Of a DNA stretch of 49,149 bases, positions 28,101 to 36,414 are shown piece after piece. Within the stretch, counting starts at the first letter, position 1. Every line of letters starts with the position of its first letter. This stretch comes from Schaalia cardiffensis (lineage in GTDB: Bacteria; Actinomycetota; Actinomycetes; Actinomycetales; Actinomycetaceae), in contig NZ_JAEKIA010000015.1 in NCBI RefSeq assembly GCF_016405145.1, positions 1-49,149 on the forward strand. The letters are read 5' to 3'. Made by a program: the position numbers and the translations under genes. The notes below the pieces were generated by a model. The model saw only the letters and a list, made by a program, of their open reading frames with translations, ran no database searches and was not told the DNA's origin.

Positions 28101-28172
28101 GTCACGCCATTCCTGTCGGCGTTGGAATCCACCACGGCCTTCGTGTCCGCTTCGTCGCTGCTCGTCTGCCAT
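25155..28172 (-). CDS. RG-rich / TPR-like / HAD phosphatase fusion with acidic repeat tail
   Basis: The 1005-residue product has four parts. Residues about 8-215 are repeats of the type GGFxRGRDxRR, strongly basic and RNA-binding-like. About 225-430 is a helical TPR-like region matching Rv1691. About 440-720 is a HAD-IIA phosphatase of the NagD/Rv1692 type, with DAVLLDLDGTSWNGD, FLTNNAMRTPEQV and KPIAVGDRLETDIAGA. After a further small domain (about 740-830), the tail carries a nine-residue acidic repeat (EPEEVPAEA, 25259-25462). In mycobacteria Rv1691 and Rv1692 are separate; Rv1692 is a glycerol 3-phosphate phosphatase. The ATG at 28172 has GAGGA upstream; 24 earlier open codons are rejected. 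It probably heads the tlyA-recN operon. Confidence 0.85.
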   Translation of the reverse strand: MADEQRRSGHEGRGGFQRRQEWRDSRGRDDRREGGFGRGRDFNERGRGERSGFGGRDERRAGGYGRGRDDRREGGFGNRRDGERRFDRDSNRSYGERSDRRGDSRDFNARGDRREGGFNRGRDDRREGGFNRGRDFNERGRGERSGFGGRDDRRAGGFNRGRDERRNERRDDRRESGFGQRREGSFAGGRDERRGPRREDADYQNFSSTEEYISPNPDEPTIPAGVSAEELDANALRALNTLSGPNKDIVARHLVMAGQLIDLDPEEAYKHAAAASSRAGRVDVVREAAALTAYASGRYEEALREVRAVRRMRGDDSLRAVEADCERGLGRPEKAIEIIDATTTKGMELSEQVELILVSSGARADLGENEVGLLIVDDALAALPADTDPELLRRLMEVKIDRLRELGRESEADEVEANLPEEIEDTEIVDLSLFADCDVDNKRTALRGTETPLVELFDAVLLDLDGTSWNGDSPLEHAAPSVVEARAQGMKTVFLTNNAMRTPEQVADKLNSMDFEADASMVMTSAMDVVAIMKESIEDGSKVFVIGGSGVRQALENAGYVLVDSADDEPVAVVQGLDKSIDWAMLSEGAFAIQRGAAYFATNLDATLPQERGFALGNGSLVRAISHATHTRPIAAGKPEPGIYLRGAALVDSEKPIAVGDRLETDIAGAVSAGIPSLHVLTGVHGAREVILAQRGQRPSFLALDMRGLLEEHPRAKHHRDNTWTCGESQVVKATRYGTLLVDDVELEAEESYTVTLDTYRALAAAAWDYADESGRAPRCATITVVENADPSGVIEAPLVLDEADEKAQGEEFDATDAELSSDADGLDPALDTPAFLPGEEELERLLAETEEGVESDDFAQIAKMQEPQEEQGSEDEAESEKAGAKGVEEAASEAADNERVTPEVEAEPEEAPAEAEPEEGPAEAESEEAPGDAEPEEVPAEAEPEEVPAEAEPEEVPAEAEPEEAPAQAELLLETQDELLSIPQIEKNEESEEKPEKSSGDELE

Positions 28173-28480
28173 AGTGTCTTCCTCTATTCCGCGCCATCTG
28201 CGCTTGTTGATTCGCACGGATTCGCACCGCGCGTTGAAAATCATGATCTGCTTCCAATCCTAACGAAGACGGGAAGCAAACAGGAGGCGCCCTCATGAGC
28301 ATCTGCCCACAATCCAGAGCACCATCATCTGGCTCTTCGCGGTTGTGCGTACCCGATACCCTTGTACCTATTCTTCGCAATTGAGGGTGCAGGTCCGACT
28401 GGCGTGTCGGTGTTGGCTTGGTGTCGGCTCCCTTCATCGGAAGGCCCCGACCGGATTCTATGGGTGATTGCAGGGGGTCT
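28173..28480. other. Gene-free stretch, promoter side of the HAD fusion gene
   Basis: No coding frame is convincing in these 308 bases. The first part is the leader of the HAD fusion gene on the minus strand; the rest merges into insertion-sequence debris. I could not identify a promoter with confidence. Confidence 0.5.
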
Positions 28481-28870
28481 TTATGGTGTTGCGTTCGACC
28501 GAAATTGACTACCCCGATCCGAACGCACAATTAACCCGGCAAGGTTGCCGCGCATGCGAACAGCGTTGATCAGGCGCATCTCATACAAGATGGAGCCGTT
28601 TTCGTGTGGGACCCGAGATTGAAAAGTGTCGACGATCCGGTTAGAGAACACGTCCCAGGCAGCGTCATTATTCGCTTTGCTGTGCTTTCGCAAGTCAGGG
28701 CGCTCGGTGACGTCCATACGGTCGCAAACGCTTCGATGCATCAGCGCCGGACCGGTGACCGCGTCCTCATCTTTTGCATCGATAACCGTGCACAGGTCGC
28801 CTGGGATAACAAGACCATAGGGATGCTTGCTTCTCACTGGCGTTTCTTCTCTCGCAAAGTGCTCCACCAC
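28481..28870 (-). pseudogene. Degenerate IS3-type transposase fragment
   Basis: The minus-strand frame contains AWDVFSNRIVDTFQSR and ends LAGLIVRSDRGSQFRS, matching the DDE-domain stretches VFSRRIVGW and HSDRGSQY of IS3-family OrfB. The rest is diverged, and the C-terminal third with the last catalytic Glu is missing. It lies downstream of, not within, the other IS3 remnant. Confidence 0.6.
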
Positions 28871-28924
28871 TGGTTTTCGGGGCTCTTCTCATTTGAGGGT
28901 GTAGTGATGGTGTTACCTGGGGGC

Positions 28925-29450
28925 GGGTGGTGTTGCACGAATGGCCCCGTTGAGCCGCTGCGATCTCGAAGTTGTCGGTGGCTTCCCAAGAGCCCTTGTC
29001 GCCCACGAGTTCAGCTCTGTGGAGGAAGTTGAGTGCTTGGGCAAGCGCGTTGTCGCAGGAGTCTGCCTTGGAGCCCGCCGAAGTGACGGCATCACCATCG
29101 GCGAGGGCTTGCCCCTAGCGGATCGCCCCGTAGCGCACACCCCGATCCGAATGATGGATAAGGTTCTTCAAAGGGTCTTTGCCGCGCCTACGCTACCAAA
29201 ACGCTACAATTAACGCATTCAAGGCAAGGTCGGTGTACAGGCTGGTCGAGGTGGACCAAGCGAGGATCTGAGCCGAGTAGAGGTCGGTGACGAACGCGAC
29301 GTACGCCCATCCCGAGTATATTGTCACATAGGTAATATGTGCCACCTACAAGCTGTTGGACGCGAGCGCAGCGAAACGCCACTTCACTAGTTGTACTGAT
29401 CGGGGATGTTGGTTGAACGAGTGCGATCCGGAGGTGTGAGCGCACGGAGC
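28925..29450 (-). pseudogene. Decayed IS3-family OrfB transposase
   Basis: Minus-strand frames give, in order, AHITYVTIYSGWAYVAFVTD, LYSAQILAWSTSTSLYTDLA, LIHHSDRGVRYGAIR, DNALAQALNFLHRAELVGDK and NTTRP. These follow the order of IS3 OrfB (ITYVxTWxGFxYxAFVTD ... HSDRG ... DNALAESxNGLYKxELI ... NxxRPH). Internal stops and at least one frame change make it non-functional. The N-terminal helix-turn-helix part is missing. Confidence 0.75.
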
Positions 29451-29508
29451 GGGCCTTGCTGGTTGAGTGGTTGTTGCGACAGTTCCCTCAAGCTAGGAAG
29501 GCCCTCTT

Positions 29509-29672
29509 GTGTCCCACGCTGACGCAGCTTTGACTGCGCGCGCCCGTCTTCGAGTCTCTCAACTCGTCGTCAACGAGGGGTAGCCGATCTGCGAGGTCGC
29601 CGCCCGATTCCAGTGCGCTTGGCCCGCGGTCAACCCCAGGGCCAAGCGATGCGCCGTGGGCGAACCAATGTC
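29509..29672 (+). pseudogene. N-terminal fragment of an IS481-type transposase
   Basis: From GTG 29509 the frame reads VSHADAALTARARLRVSQLV and VNEG, an in-frame TAG (29581-29583), then PICEVAARFQCAWPAVNPRAK. This matches the IS481 opening SHANAxLTPRxRLRLxRLVV plus its helix-turn-helix. It stops where the opposite-strand IS481 remnant begins. A tail that may belong to the same copy lies at 30562-30610. Confidence 0.7.
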
Positions 29673-29682
29673 GAACGTTCCT

Positions 29683-30507
29683 CTAGTTGTGCTTCCTCGG
29701 GAGGTTGTGAGCGCGTTGCGCGGGGGTGGGGCCTTTGATGCTGGTGTGGGGACGGTGGTGATTGTAGGTGTGGAGCTAAGGCGCGTAGGCGGCTTCGCGT
29801 TCGGTTTCGCTGGTGTAGGGGCGCGTGTAGGCCCATTCGGCTGCGAGGGTGCGATTGAAGCGTTCGACATTCCCGTTCGTAGGGAGACGGTAAGGCCTGG
29901 TGTACCGGTGTTTGACTGTGCCTGTGAGCGCCTCGTTGAACACGCGCGATCGGTAGCACGAGGCGTTATCGGTCATCACCGCGGTGACCGTCACGCCCAG
30001 GCTCTCGAAGAACGCGTTGGCGCGGGTTCAGAATCCCGCTGCGCTCTGATTGCGTTCGTCGTCAAGAATCTTTGAGTACACCACCTGGGAATAGTCGTCA
30101 ACAGCGTGGTGGAGGTGGCGGTAGTCGCGTGAGCCTGCCGCTCATGCTCGAGCGGTTTGGCTTTTCGCCTCGAGCTTGCTTCAAGGTCCTGAGCAAAGAC
30201 TCGGCCGTGGACACGCCAACCGCTGCCGAGGATGCGTGCGAGCTTCTTGATGTCCACATGAACCAAATCACCCAAAGCGGGCCTCTCATAGCGCACCGGC
30301 AGCCCGCTAGCCCGGTCCACGTGCGCTAGGAGGAGCATACAGGTAGCGCTCCAGGACCCGCCCGACACCGGTCCACCCACCGCTTGACCGTCGTCGGCGA
30401 GCATCCAAACCGTTCAGCCACCCTGCACATCGACCACCCCCATCGAGCACCAAAGACACCTGGCATCGCCTTCCCTCCGGACTCAACGGTGCATTAGCGT
30501 GCGTCAC
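29683..30507 (-). pseudogene. Decayed IS481-type transposase
   Basis: From GTG 30507 the minus strand reads THANAPLSPEGRR, then LAHVDRASGLPVR, RYERPALGDLVHVDIKKLAR, TAVMTDNASCYRSRVFNEAL, TKHRYTRPYRLPTNG-like and NVERFNRTLAAEWAYTRPYT, ending LPRKHN. All are IS481 DDE-transposase landmarks in correct order, but several frameshifts and small deletions separate them. Confidence 0.8.
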
Positions 30508-30561
30508 GAAGGCCTTCTTGTACGAACTGTGAGTGTGATTACCCACATCCTGCCAAAAAGG

Positions 30562-30610
30562 CCTTCACCATACCCACACCGTTCACAACCTCCCGAGGAA
30601 GTACACCTAA
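30562..30610 (+). pseudogene. C-terminal tail of a plus-strand IS481 copy
   Basis: The frame GLHHTHTVHNLPRKYT ending at TAA (30608-30610) matches the usual IS481 C-terminus (HTALGG...VxNLPRKYT) with an internal deletion. Together with 29509-29672 it brackets the minus-strand IS481 remnant, as expected if one element landed in another. Confidence 0.5.
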
Positions 30611-30708
30611 CCCCCTGTCGCTATAACCTGCACCAGCCCCCAGGCCCCGATGAGCATTTCCTGGATCGAAAGACCCTGGACGCGCCACCCGAAGATGAGC
30701 ATGCGCTC

Positions 30709-30963
30709 TTACAAGAACAAGAATCGTTTGCTTACCCAATGAGGCCGACACTTCATGTACAGACGGTACCGATCCGCCTGCGTGGCAATACTGGCACGCT
30801 CACACCGCCCACTTTGGCGAGTACGCCCATTACGCCAGACCTTGCCCGTCTGTTTCAACGCACCAACACCGTGAGCCGCCTGCGCGAAGTTCAAACCATC
30901 CACAAGAGCCAAAACACACGCCCAACGCCGAACCTGACACGCCAACCTACGCCAGGGATACAC
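30709..30963 (-). pseudogene. Unidentified remnant, probably insertion-sequence related
   Basis: The minus-strand frame (VYPWRRLACQVRRWACVLAL, then ADRYRLYMKCRPHWVSK) has protein-like composition but no family I can name. It has no ribosome site and is surrounded by transposase debris. The rest of 30611-31248 holds no supported gene, only the A/T-richer leader of the next gene. Confidence 0.3.
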
Positions 30964-31248
30964 AACCCCACCAAAACACGACCAAAACCAGCCACAACGA
31001 ACCCCCTACACAAAGACCCCGTTGCAACCACCACAAAAACCTAGCCCTTAGAATCCAACCAACCTCCCACACACAACTATGGCGAGGTAGAGCATCGTAT
31101 TACTCCCCACTCTACGATCAACTACAATGGCGGTTACTTTTCGTTGCAAGTCGGCTACGATTCCCCGTGTGAGATTGTCGAGGGAAGAGGGATTTTAAGC
31201 TGTGTCGAGATACTGTAATGACATTCCCACTATGAGGTGGCACTTCCG

Positions 31249-32073
31249 GTGAGCACCGTATTTCAGGACTGCTCGAATCCCCGATGCATGGGCAGACGAA
31301 CGGTACACCGCGGAATGTGCACTCGCTGCGGCATGCGCCAGGCAGCTCCCGGTCCGTCTTCTCCCACCCCCTCGAGTGCTGTTCCGGCGAATGGTCAGTC
31401 TGACAGTTCTCACCCGCTGCCGCAAAGAGCTGCCCCACAAGCTTCCCCTCCAACACGGGCGTCCTTTCAACGATCAACTCAGGAACCTCTTCCGCCGACG
31501 TCGCGAGCGGTCTATACCAATTCGACTTCGAGTATTCACCCCACTTCAACAAAGGCAGGAACGATCGAGGGCAGGATAGTAAACCTTCCCGATCCCAGGA
31601 TGGAGTCGGTCGAGATCGGCATGGGCAGCGCGCTCGCTTTTGCCGCCGCGAGTTTTGTGATGCTGCCCATCAGAGCGATCTTCGTGCTCCTAGCCCTCGT
31701 TTTCACTCCTTTTCGAACATTTCTTCCTTTCCTCCTCTTTGGAAGATCTACGAAAGCGCTCGAAAGGCGTGAAGTACAGGTGCCCCTCCATGCGTTCACA
31801 CTCGAGAGGAGCTCGACCGGCGAGCGGATAGATGTCATTCTACGAGGGGAACTGTCAGGTGGTTATCTTGCTCTTGGAGATCTTGTCTTGGTGGATGGGC
31901 GTCAGAAACGGTCGGGCATCGTTGAGGCACGAAAGATCACCAATCTCGAGAAGGGGACGAGGATCAGCGGCCGTGAGCATCCCGCGATCCGGCGAGAGCG
32001 AGCACAGATCATGGCTGGTGTTTTCCTCCTCGTTGTGATCATTCTCTGCATCGCTTCCTGGTTCCTGAACTGA
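31249..32073 (+). CDS. Zinc-ribbon membrane protein of unknown function
   Basis: The 274-residue product opens with a four-cysteine ribbon (C8, C13, C24, C27), then a Pro/Ser/Thr-rich linker (about 30-100), a hydrophobic hairpin (about 126-163), a beta-rich segment (VPLHAFTLERSSTGERIDVI and following) and a C-terminal membrane helix (about 255-273). GTG 31249 is preferred because GAGGTGG lies eight bases upstream; GTG 31237 is also in frame. Zinc ribbon plus membrane segments recur in the 570-residue GTPase of the convergent operon. It is the first gene of the plus-strand island operon. Confidence 0.7.
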   Translation: MSTVFQDCSNPRCMGRRTVHRGMCTRCGMRQAAPGPSSPTPSSAVPANGQSDSSHPLPQRAAPQASPPTRASFQRSTQEPLPPTSRAVYTNSTSSIHPTSTKAGTIEGRIVNLPDPRMESVEIGMGSALAFAAASFVMLPIRAIFVLLALVFTPFRTFLPFLLFGRSTKALERREVQVPLHAFTLERSSTGERIDVILRGELSGGYLALGDLVLVDGRQKRSGIVEARKITNLEKGTRISGREHPAIRRERAQIMAGVFLLVVIILCIASWFLN

Positions 32074-32081
32074 GCAGCATT

Positions 32082-32753
32082 ATGATGGGGGACAATACCG
32101 AATCCACCGTGGACAACTTGGCGATCGAACCTGAACACTGCCCTGAATTGACCGAGTTCAACGACACATCACTCATTGAGATAGGACCAAGGGCTGAACT
32201 CCACGGCGCCGTTGACGTTCAGGAATTCAGGGAATTCTACGAGGGCGACTACATCGAACGTGGAACCGGAACGAGAGAGGTTTTTCCCTTCGAAGATCCC
32301 CGCAGCTTTGTCACGGAGATCAATCCACACTACGTTGACGGTGGGTATGCTTACGAAGTGAACTGCTCTGACTGCGCACGTTGCGTCGAGTCACGTTGGC
32401 GGGGAAGAGCTGTGGAGGCCGCAGGCAATCGCCGTGACGGAGAGCCGCTCGAACGGATGGAACGGTGGACGGGGGAAAGAAACTATGAGGCAACTCCAGC
32501 CGAGATCCGACGGGCTCTTGAGTTCGGCGGCCCCGGCTCAAGCGCGATTATCGGAACGCAGTGGGAAGGCCCGTTCGACGGGGGTCATCATTACAATGTC
32601 GTCAACAATCGTGGAACCCTGGAAGTCGTTGACGGCCAGATCGGCCGGGTACTTAGCTTCGACAATGAGTGCATTCACGCCATGCTCGACTCATACACTG
32701 GACTGAACCATCACGTGGTTGCGTGGGACGCTCGAGGACGGAGGATCCTGTGA
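32082..32753 (+). CDS. Papain-fold toxin-like protein (Tox-PL, glutamine deamidase type)
   Basis: The 223-residue product has a C-terminal domain (about 75-223) with the order expected for Tox-PL (papain fold toxin 1). INPHYVDGGYAYEVNCSDC holds the likely catalytic C95, RGRAVEA the RGxxVxA stretch, and GGHHYNVVNNRG the likely histidine (169 or 170). EVVDGQIG supplies the likely Asp184. All three catalytic positions are present, so it should be active. Such domains deamidate or cleave target proteins in polymorphic toxins. There is no signal peptide or delivery domain, so it probably acts inside the producing cell. It overlaps the next gene by four bases (GTGA). Confidence 0.75.
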   Translation: MMGDNTESTVDNLAIEPEHCPELTEFNDTSLIEIGPRAELHGAVDVQEFREFYEGDYIERGTGTREVFPFEDPRSFVTEINPHYVDGGYAYEVNCSDCARCVESRWRGRAVEAAGNRRDGEPLERMERWTGERNYEATPAEIRRALEFGGPGSSAIIGTQWEGPFDGGHHYNVVNNRGTLEVVDGQIGRVLSFDNECIHAMLDSYTGLNHHVVAWDARGRRIL

Positions 32754-32995
32754 GTTACGAACTGACTGAGGCCCAAGCGAGGGATATACTGCGCCGAGAG
32801 GGATCTCTCGCCGCTAACGTGAAGGAATATGATGCCGTCGAGACAGAGGGCGGCTTTTGGTTTCGTCGGCGCCAAACTTCCGCTGGGATTATCGGTGCTT
32901 TTCCGAGAGTTGTATCACACAATGGGCGAACCGGCACAGTTCGCCTCGGGGAAACCCCAGAGTCCGCAATTGCACGGATTTCCGGTAGTTTATGA
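32750..32995 (+). CDS. Probable immunity partner of the papain-fold protein (Imm35/YrhB-like)
   Basis: The 81-residue product starts at GTG 32750 (SYELTEAQARDILRREG) and overlaps both the toxin-like gene and the HerA gene by four bases. The central GGFWFRRR, PRVVSHNGRTGTVRLG and final EAIARI-like helix resemble small Imm35/YrhB-type immunity proteins. The size, position and coupling fit an immunity role; the family assignment is from memory of the pattern and is not certain. Confidence 0.55.
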   Translation: MSYELTEAQARDILRREGSLAANVKEYDAVETEGGFWFRRRQTSAGIIGAFPRVVSHNGRTGTVRLGETPESAIARISGSL

Positions 32996-35754
32996 ATTTC
33001 GGGCTCGCTGAGGTTCTACTTGGAAAGCCTCCAAGATCGGACGAATCAGAGGAACGTGCTGCCGAGATCCTCGATTCTCTCAACCATGGATCCGTGTACG
33101 AAGCGTGCACGGCCCCCTCATTCCGTTCGACTGCATGGATGCGAGTACGTGTCCTCCCTTCGAGGGAGCCTGAGTCGCCCCTCCCATTTGAAACCCTTCT
33201 CAGAGCATTATCTGGTGGACTGAACACTGTTGAAATCCTCATATCGTCGACGAGAGGCGAACTTGAGTTCAGGATCGGCTCGAATGCTCAGACACTCGAA
33301 GAATGCAGGCGCCTCCTCGCACCAGGCTTGCTGATGGAAAAAGTACCGTCTGCCGGAACGCTCCCACGCGATGGATTCGGCGCTGTGTTCAGAGTCAAGG
33401 CAGAAATCTCCACCCGCGATCCCCGAGACAAAGGCCGCGTTTCTCTTCTTGATAAGCTCGCAGTTCTTGAGGATGGGTGGGCATTGCTTCTACGCTTCGA
33501 AGCAGTCCAACCCGAAGATATTTTACCAATCCGATTCCAATTGACAACACTTGAGGATGAAGCCGCTTCAAGCACACAGATTTCTTACGCTGTTACACAG
33601 ACTGTCAGTAAGGTCAAGATTTCCCACCGATGGTCAAAAGTCACCAAGTGGCTCGCGGTACTCGAAGGACTTCTCGACGAAGGAGAGGGAGAGGGGCTGT
33701 GGGCTGTCGAGACCTGGCTTCTCGCAAATGACCGAAAGCGAAGATCCGGCGCATTTACAGCGCTTTCCTCCTCGATCCGGTCACGCGAAGGGCGTTGGTA
33801 TTCAACGCGAGAGGTGGAGATCAATTCGGCTGGAGTCTCACCAACGTCTATTCTGCCAACGGCTGATCTAGCTTCGCTTCTTGAAACGCCTCTACGCTCA
33901 TTCAATGGCCTCGAGGTGCGTCCAGCCCCACCCGATTCGCGTCGTCCTGCCGTTGGCGGCGACGCGCTTGTTCTTGGCACTTTCCTGGGGACTTCTGCGA
34001 CAGCATCTATCCATATTAGCGATCTTGAAGGGCACGGGTTCATTACGGGAACAACAGGGTCGGGAAAGACGACGACTCTTCACACCATACTTGTATCGTT
34101 GTGGAACGAACATCGGATTCCTTTTTTGATAGTCGATCCGGTAAAGGACGACTACTCGAATATTTCCGACCTTTTCGATGGGGGAATTCAAGTCTTCCAC
34201 GGAGCAAACATTCGATTCGATCTTCTCAGCCCGTGGTTTGGCGAAGAGCGACGCAGGCACATCACGCAAATTGCTGATGCCTTTCGCGGTGCCTTCACAA
34301 TGCCTTCACCAACCCCCTACGTCGTTACAAGGCTTTTCGATCAACTATCGCTCATGCCTGGCGAGGGTCGTGGGGCCACTCTCTTCGATGCCAGGGACAT
34401 GGTGCCAAAACTTGTTGCCTCCCTCGGGTACGCTCCTGAGCAGGAAGCGAATATTTCCGCGGTTCTTATGACCCGTTTAGACCTTCTTCTTTCGCCGGTT
34501 CGGGCTCACCGCTTTGTTTGGCCCGATACTGCGCTGATCGCGGATCTATTTGATCGTCCCACAGTTGTGACGCTCTCGGATCTTGGTGACGAGGAAGAGC
34601 GCTCTTTCCTTGTTATCCTCCTTGCAATCGCCGCCGCTGAACGGGCACGATCACAGAGTGTCGGGAGGGATGGCCCGAAGCGCTCTGTCGATCACGTGCT
34701 TGTTCTTGAAGAAGCCCACCGTGTTCTGCCCGAGGTTGGCATGGGGCTTGCAGACCCGGAATCAGGATCCGCAAAGAGAGTTGCGACCGAACTTCTCTCT
34801 TCTATGCTCTCGGAGGTCCGAAGTTACGGAGAACAGATAATTGTCGTCGACCAGAGCCCGTCTCGTGTTTCTTCCGAGGTTATTCGGAACACTAACCTCA
34901 AAATCGTTCACAGGGTTGTCCACCCCGACGATCAAGAGATAATGGCGGGCGCTCTTGGACTCGATACAGCTAAAAGGAGTGTACTCGGATCTCTTGGACG
35001 TGGAACTGCTGTGCTCACAACGAGGATGGAGCCGAGTGCGCAAACTATCGCCGTACGACGAGCTTTCCCGACTCGAAAGAGAAGCACTGTTTTTCCTGCA
35101 GAGGTTGTCTCTCCTTGGCCGTGTTCCTGCAAATCCCGACAGCATTTCGACGCTTGGGGACGAGCCCATCGTGCAGCCAGTCCGATGGCAGAATTTCTTG
35201 CTTCCCTAATGTGGGGAGAGGGCGACGGTCGAGAGGCAAGGGCTCGTATTCGCTCCCGCCTCGTCGCTATCGCAGAGGGAAACCAACAGCTAGTCAACTG
35301 TCTCGCCTGGTCAGGGCTCCGTACCCTTCTTTCAGATCGAAGACGTCTCGGCCACGCTACTGGCCCGCACTCAGCGGACGCGATGCTTACCCAGCTCTTT
35401 GACGCGTGGGCTTCAGGTCGGCCACTCACAGCATTCGAATTCGAGGACGAAATCATCTTTCCAACCAGCCGTGTTCGTGCAGACGGGGCACGGGGATTGT
35501 CCTGGGAAGAACGGGCCATTGCACGTTCGCTTCTCTCCGAAGAACCCCGTGACGGATTTGCTGCGCTTCGGACCGACTGGCGTAGGGGCATCGGTGACGT
35601 TATCGGCCGCCTCAATGAAATACGCAGAGATTTCGACCCCGTTCTCGGAGAAGGAACTCCTCGGCTCCTGCGTGTGCTCGTATTCGTCGCAGTCGAGCAA
35701 ATGAAGCTATCAGACAGCGTCGCCCATGAGATTCTCGACCGTTCGGGGCTATGA
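32992..35754 (+). CDS. HerA-type hexameric ATPase/translocase
   Basis: The 920-residue product has an N-terminal region of about 300 residues, then a HerA/FtsK-like motor. Walker A is GTTGSGKTTTLH (near residue 348), followed by FLIVDPVKDDY, the arm ITQIADAFRGAF and Walker B HVLVLEEAHRVLPE. Then come YGEQIIVVDQSPSRVSSEVI and NLKIVHRVVHPDD (sensor/arginine-finger region). A C-terminal region of about 200 residues starts near CSCKSRQHFDAWGRAH and is unassigned. HerA motors work with nucleases or other effectors in defence and repair; no NurA or Sir2 partner is adjacent, only the papain-fold pair. The ATG overlaps the preceding stop (ATGA). Confidence 0.85.
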   Translation: MNFGLAEVLLGKPPRSDESEERAAEILDSLNHGSVYEACTAPSFRSTAWMRVRVLPSREPESPLPFETLLRALSGGLNTVEILISSTRGELEFRIGSNAQTLEECRRLLAPGLLMEKVPSAGTLPRDGFGAVFRVKAEISTRDPRDKGRVSLLDKLAVLEDGWALLLRFEAVQPEDILPIRFQLTTLEDEAASSTQISYAVTQTVSKVKISHRWSKVTKWLAVLEGLLDEGEGEGLWAVETWLLANDRKRRSGAFTALSSSIRSREGRWYSTREVEINSAGVSPTSILPTADLASLLETPLRSFNGLEVRPAPPDSRRPAVGGDALVLGTFLGTSATASIHISDLEGHGFITGTTGSGKTTTLHTILVSLWNEHRIPFLIVDPVKDDYSNISDLFDGGIQVFHGANIRFDLLSPWFGEERRRHITQIADAFRGAFTMPSPTPYVVTRLFDQLSLMPGEGRGATLFDARDMVPKLVASLGYAPEQEANISAVLMTRLDLLLSPVRAHRFVWPDTALIADLFDRPTVVTLSDLGDEEERSFLVILLAIAAAERARSQSVGRDGPKRSVDHVLVLEEAHRVLPEVGMGLADPESGSAKRVATELLSSMLSEVRSYGEQIIVVDQSPSRVSSEVIRNTNLKIVHRVVHPDDQEIMAGALGLDTAKRSVLGSLGRGTAVLTTRMEPSAQTIAVRRAFPTRKRSTVFPAEVVSPWPCSCKSRQHFDAWGRAHRAASPMAEFLASLMWGEGDGREARARIRSRLVAIAEGNQQLVNCLAWSGLRTLLSDRRRLGHATGPHSADAMLTQLFDAWASGRPLTAFEFEDEIIFPTSRVRADGARGLSWEERAIARSLLSEEPRDGFAALRTDWRRGIGDVIGRLNEIRRDFDPVLGEGTPRLLRVLVFVAVEQMKLSDSVAHEILDRSGL

Positions 35755-35780
35755 TTCCCTGATACGAGACCGTCGCGAGA

Positions 35781-36410
35781 TCAGAACGAAATTCCGGAAA
35801 TCCTTCGCAGCCCAGTCGCTAGTTCACGGATTGATTGCTCGATCGCGTCGGATGAGGCATGACGGCGCTCCTCATAGTCGGCTAATTCACCTAAAGCATC
35901 TGCAGAATCCTCTCCGAGCCCACAGGTAATAATCCGGATGCCATCGGCACGGATTTGCGCGGCAATCTCGAGTGCACGCTCACGATCGCCAAGGTCCCCA
36001 TCCCCAAAGATTGCGATGACCCGGTCGCCGCTAGGGTCATCCTTCAGATCAGACCAAGCCACCTTCAGTGCCGGGACAACATTGGTGCCCCACCGCGCTT
36101 CCGCTGTTCTAAGAAGCTCTAAAGCCGCATGTGACTCACGCCGAAGCTCTACGTGCCCTGCTACGGCGCCATGCCATAGAACTAAACCGACCGAGTAGCC
36201 CCCATCTGCCGCTTCCGAAAGAAAATCTTCGGCTCCACGCTTTGCGGCGTTGAGAGGCTCCCCCTCCATCGAGTACGATACGTCAAGAGCGAGGACGACG
36301 GCGCCTCTGAAAAAAGAAGAAAGCGCTTCGAAGGCCGGACCGACAGGGTACTCCGTTGCCTCCATCGATTCAAACTGTCTCTTCATCCATTTTGCCATCG
36401 AATCCACCAC
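35781..36410 (-). CDS. von Willebrand factor A domain protein
   Basis: The 209-residue product is nearly all vWA domain. The metal site is visible: LDVSYSMEG (DxSxS near residue 42), TNVVPAL (Thr) and GDGDLGD (Asp). Soluble vWA proteins commonly pair with AAA ATPases or chaperones to bind targets. The start is GTG 36410, four bases after the Hsp70 stop; ATG 36398 is an alternative with GGTGG in front. Last gene of the minus-strand operon, convergent with herA (26-base gap). Confidence 0.85.
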   Translation of the reverse strand: MVDSMAKWMKRQFESMEATEYPVGPAFEALSSFFRGAVVLALDVSYSMEGEPLNAAKRGAEDFLSEAADGGYSVGLVLWHGAVAGHVELRRESHAALELLRTAEARWGTNVVPALKVAWSDLKDDPSGDRVIAIFGDGDLGDRERALEIAAQIRADGIRIITCGLGEDSADALGELADYEERRHASSDAIEQSIRELATGLRRISGISF

Positions 36411-36414
36411 ACCT

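Noticed and set aside
27407-28135. 242-codon Val/Ala-rich minus-strand frame inside the RG-rich region
   Set aside because: An alternative frame of the repeat-encoding DNA of the HAD fusion gene; its periodic content only mirrors the repeat.
30499-31044. 181-codon plus-strand frame in the transposon debris
   Set aside because: Pro/Thr/His-rich translation with no ribosome site, overlapping transposase remnants in other frames.
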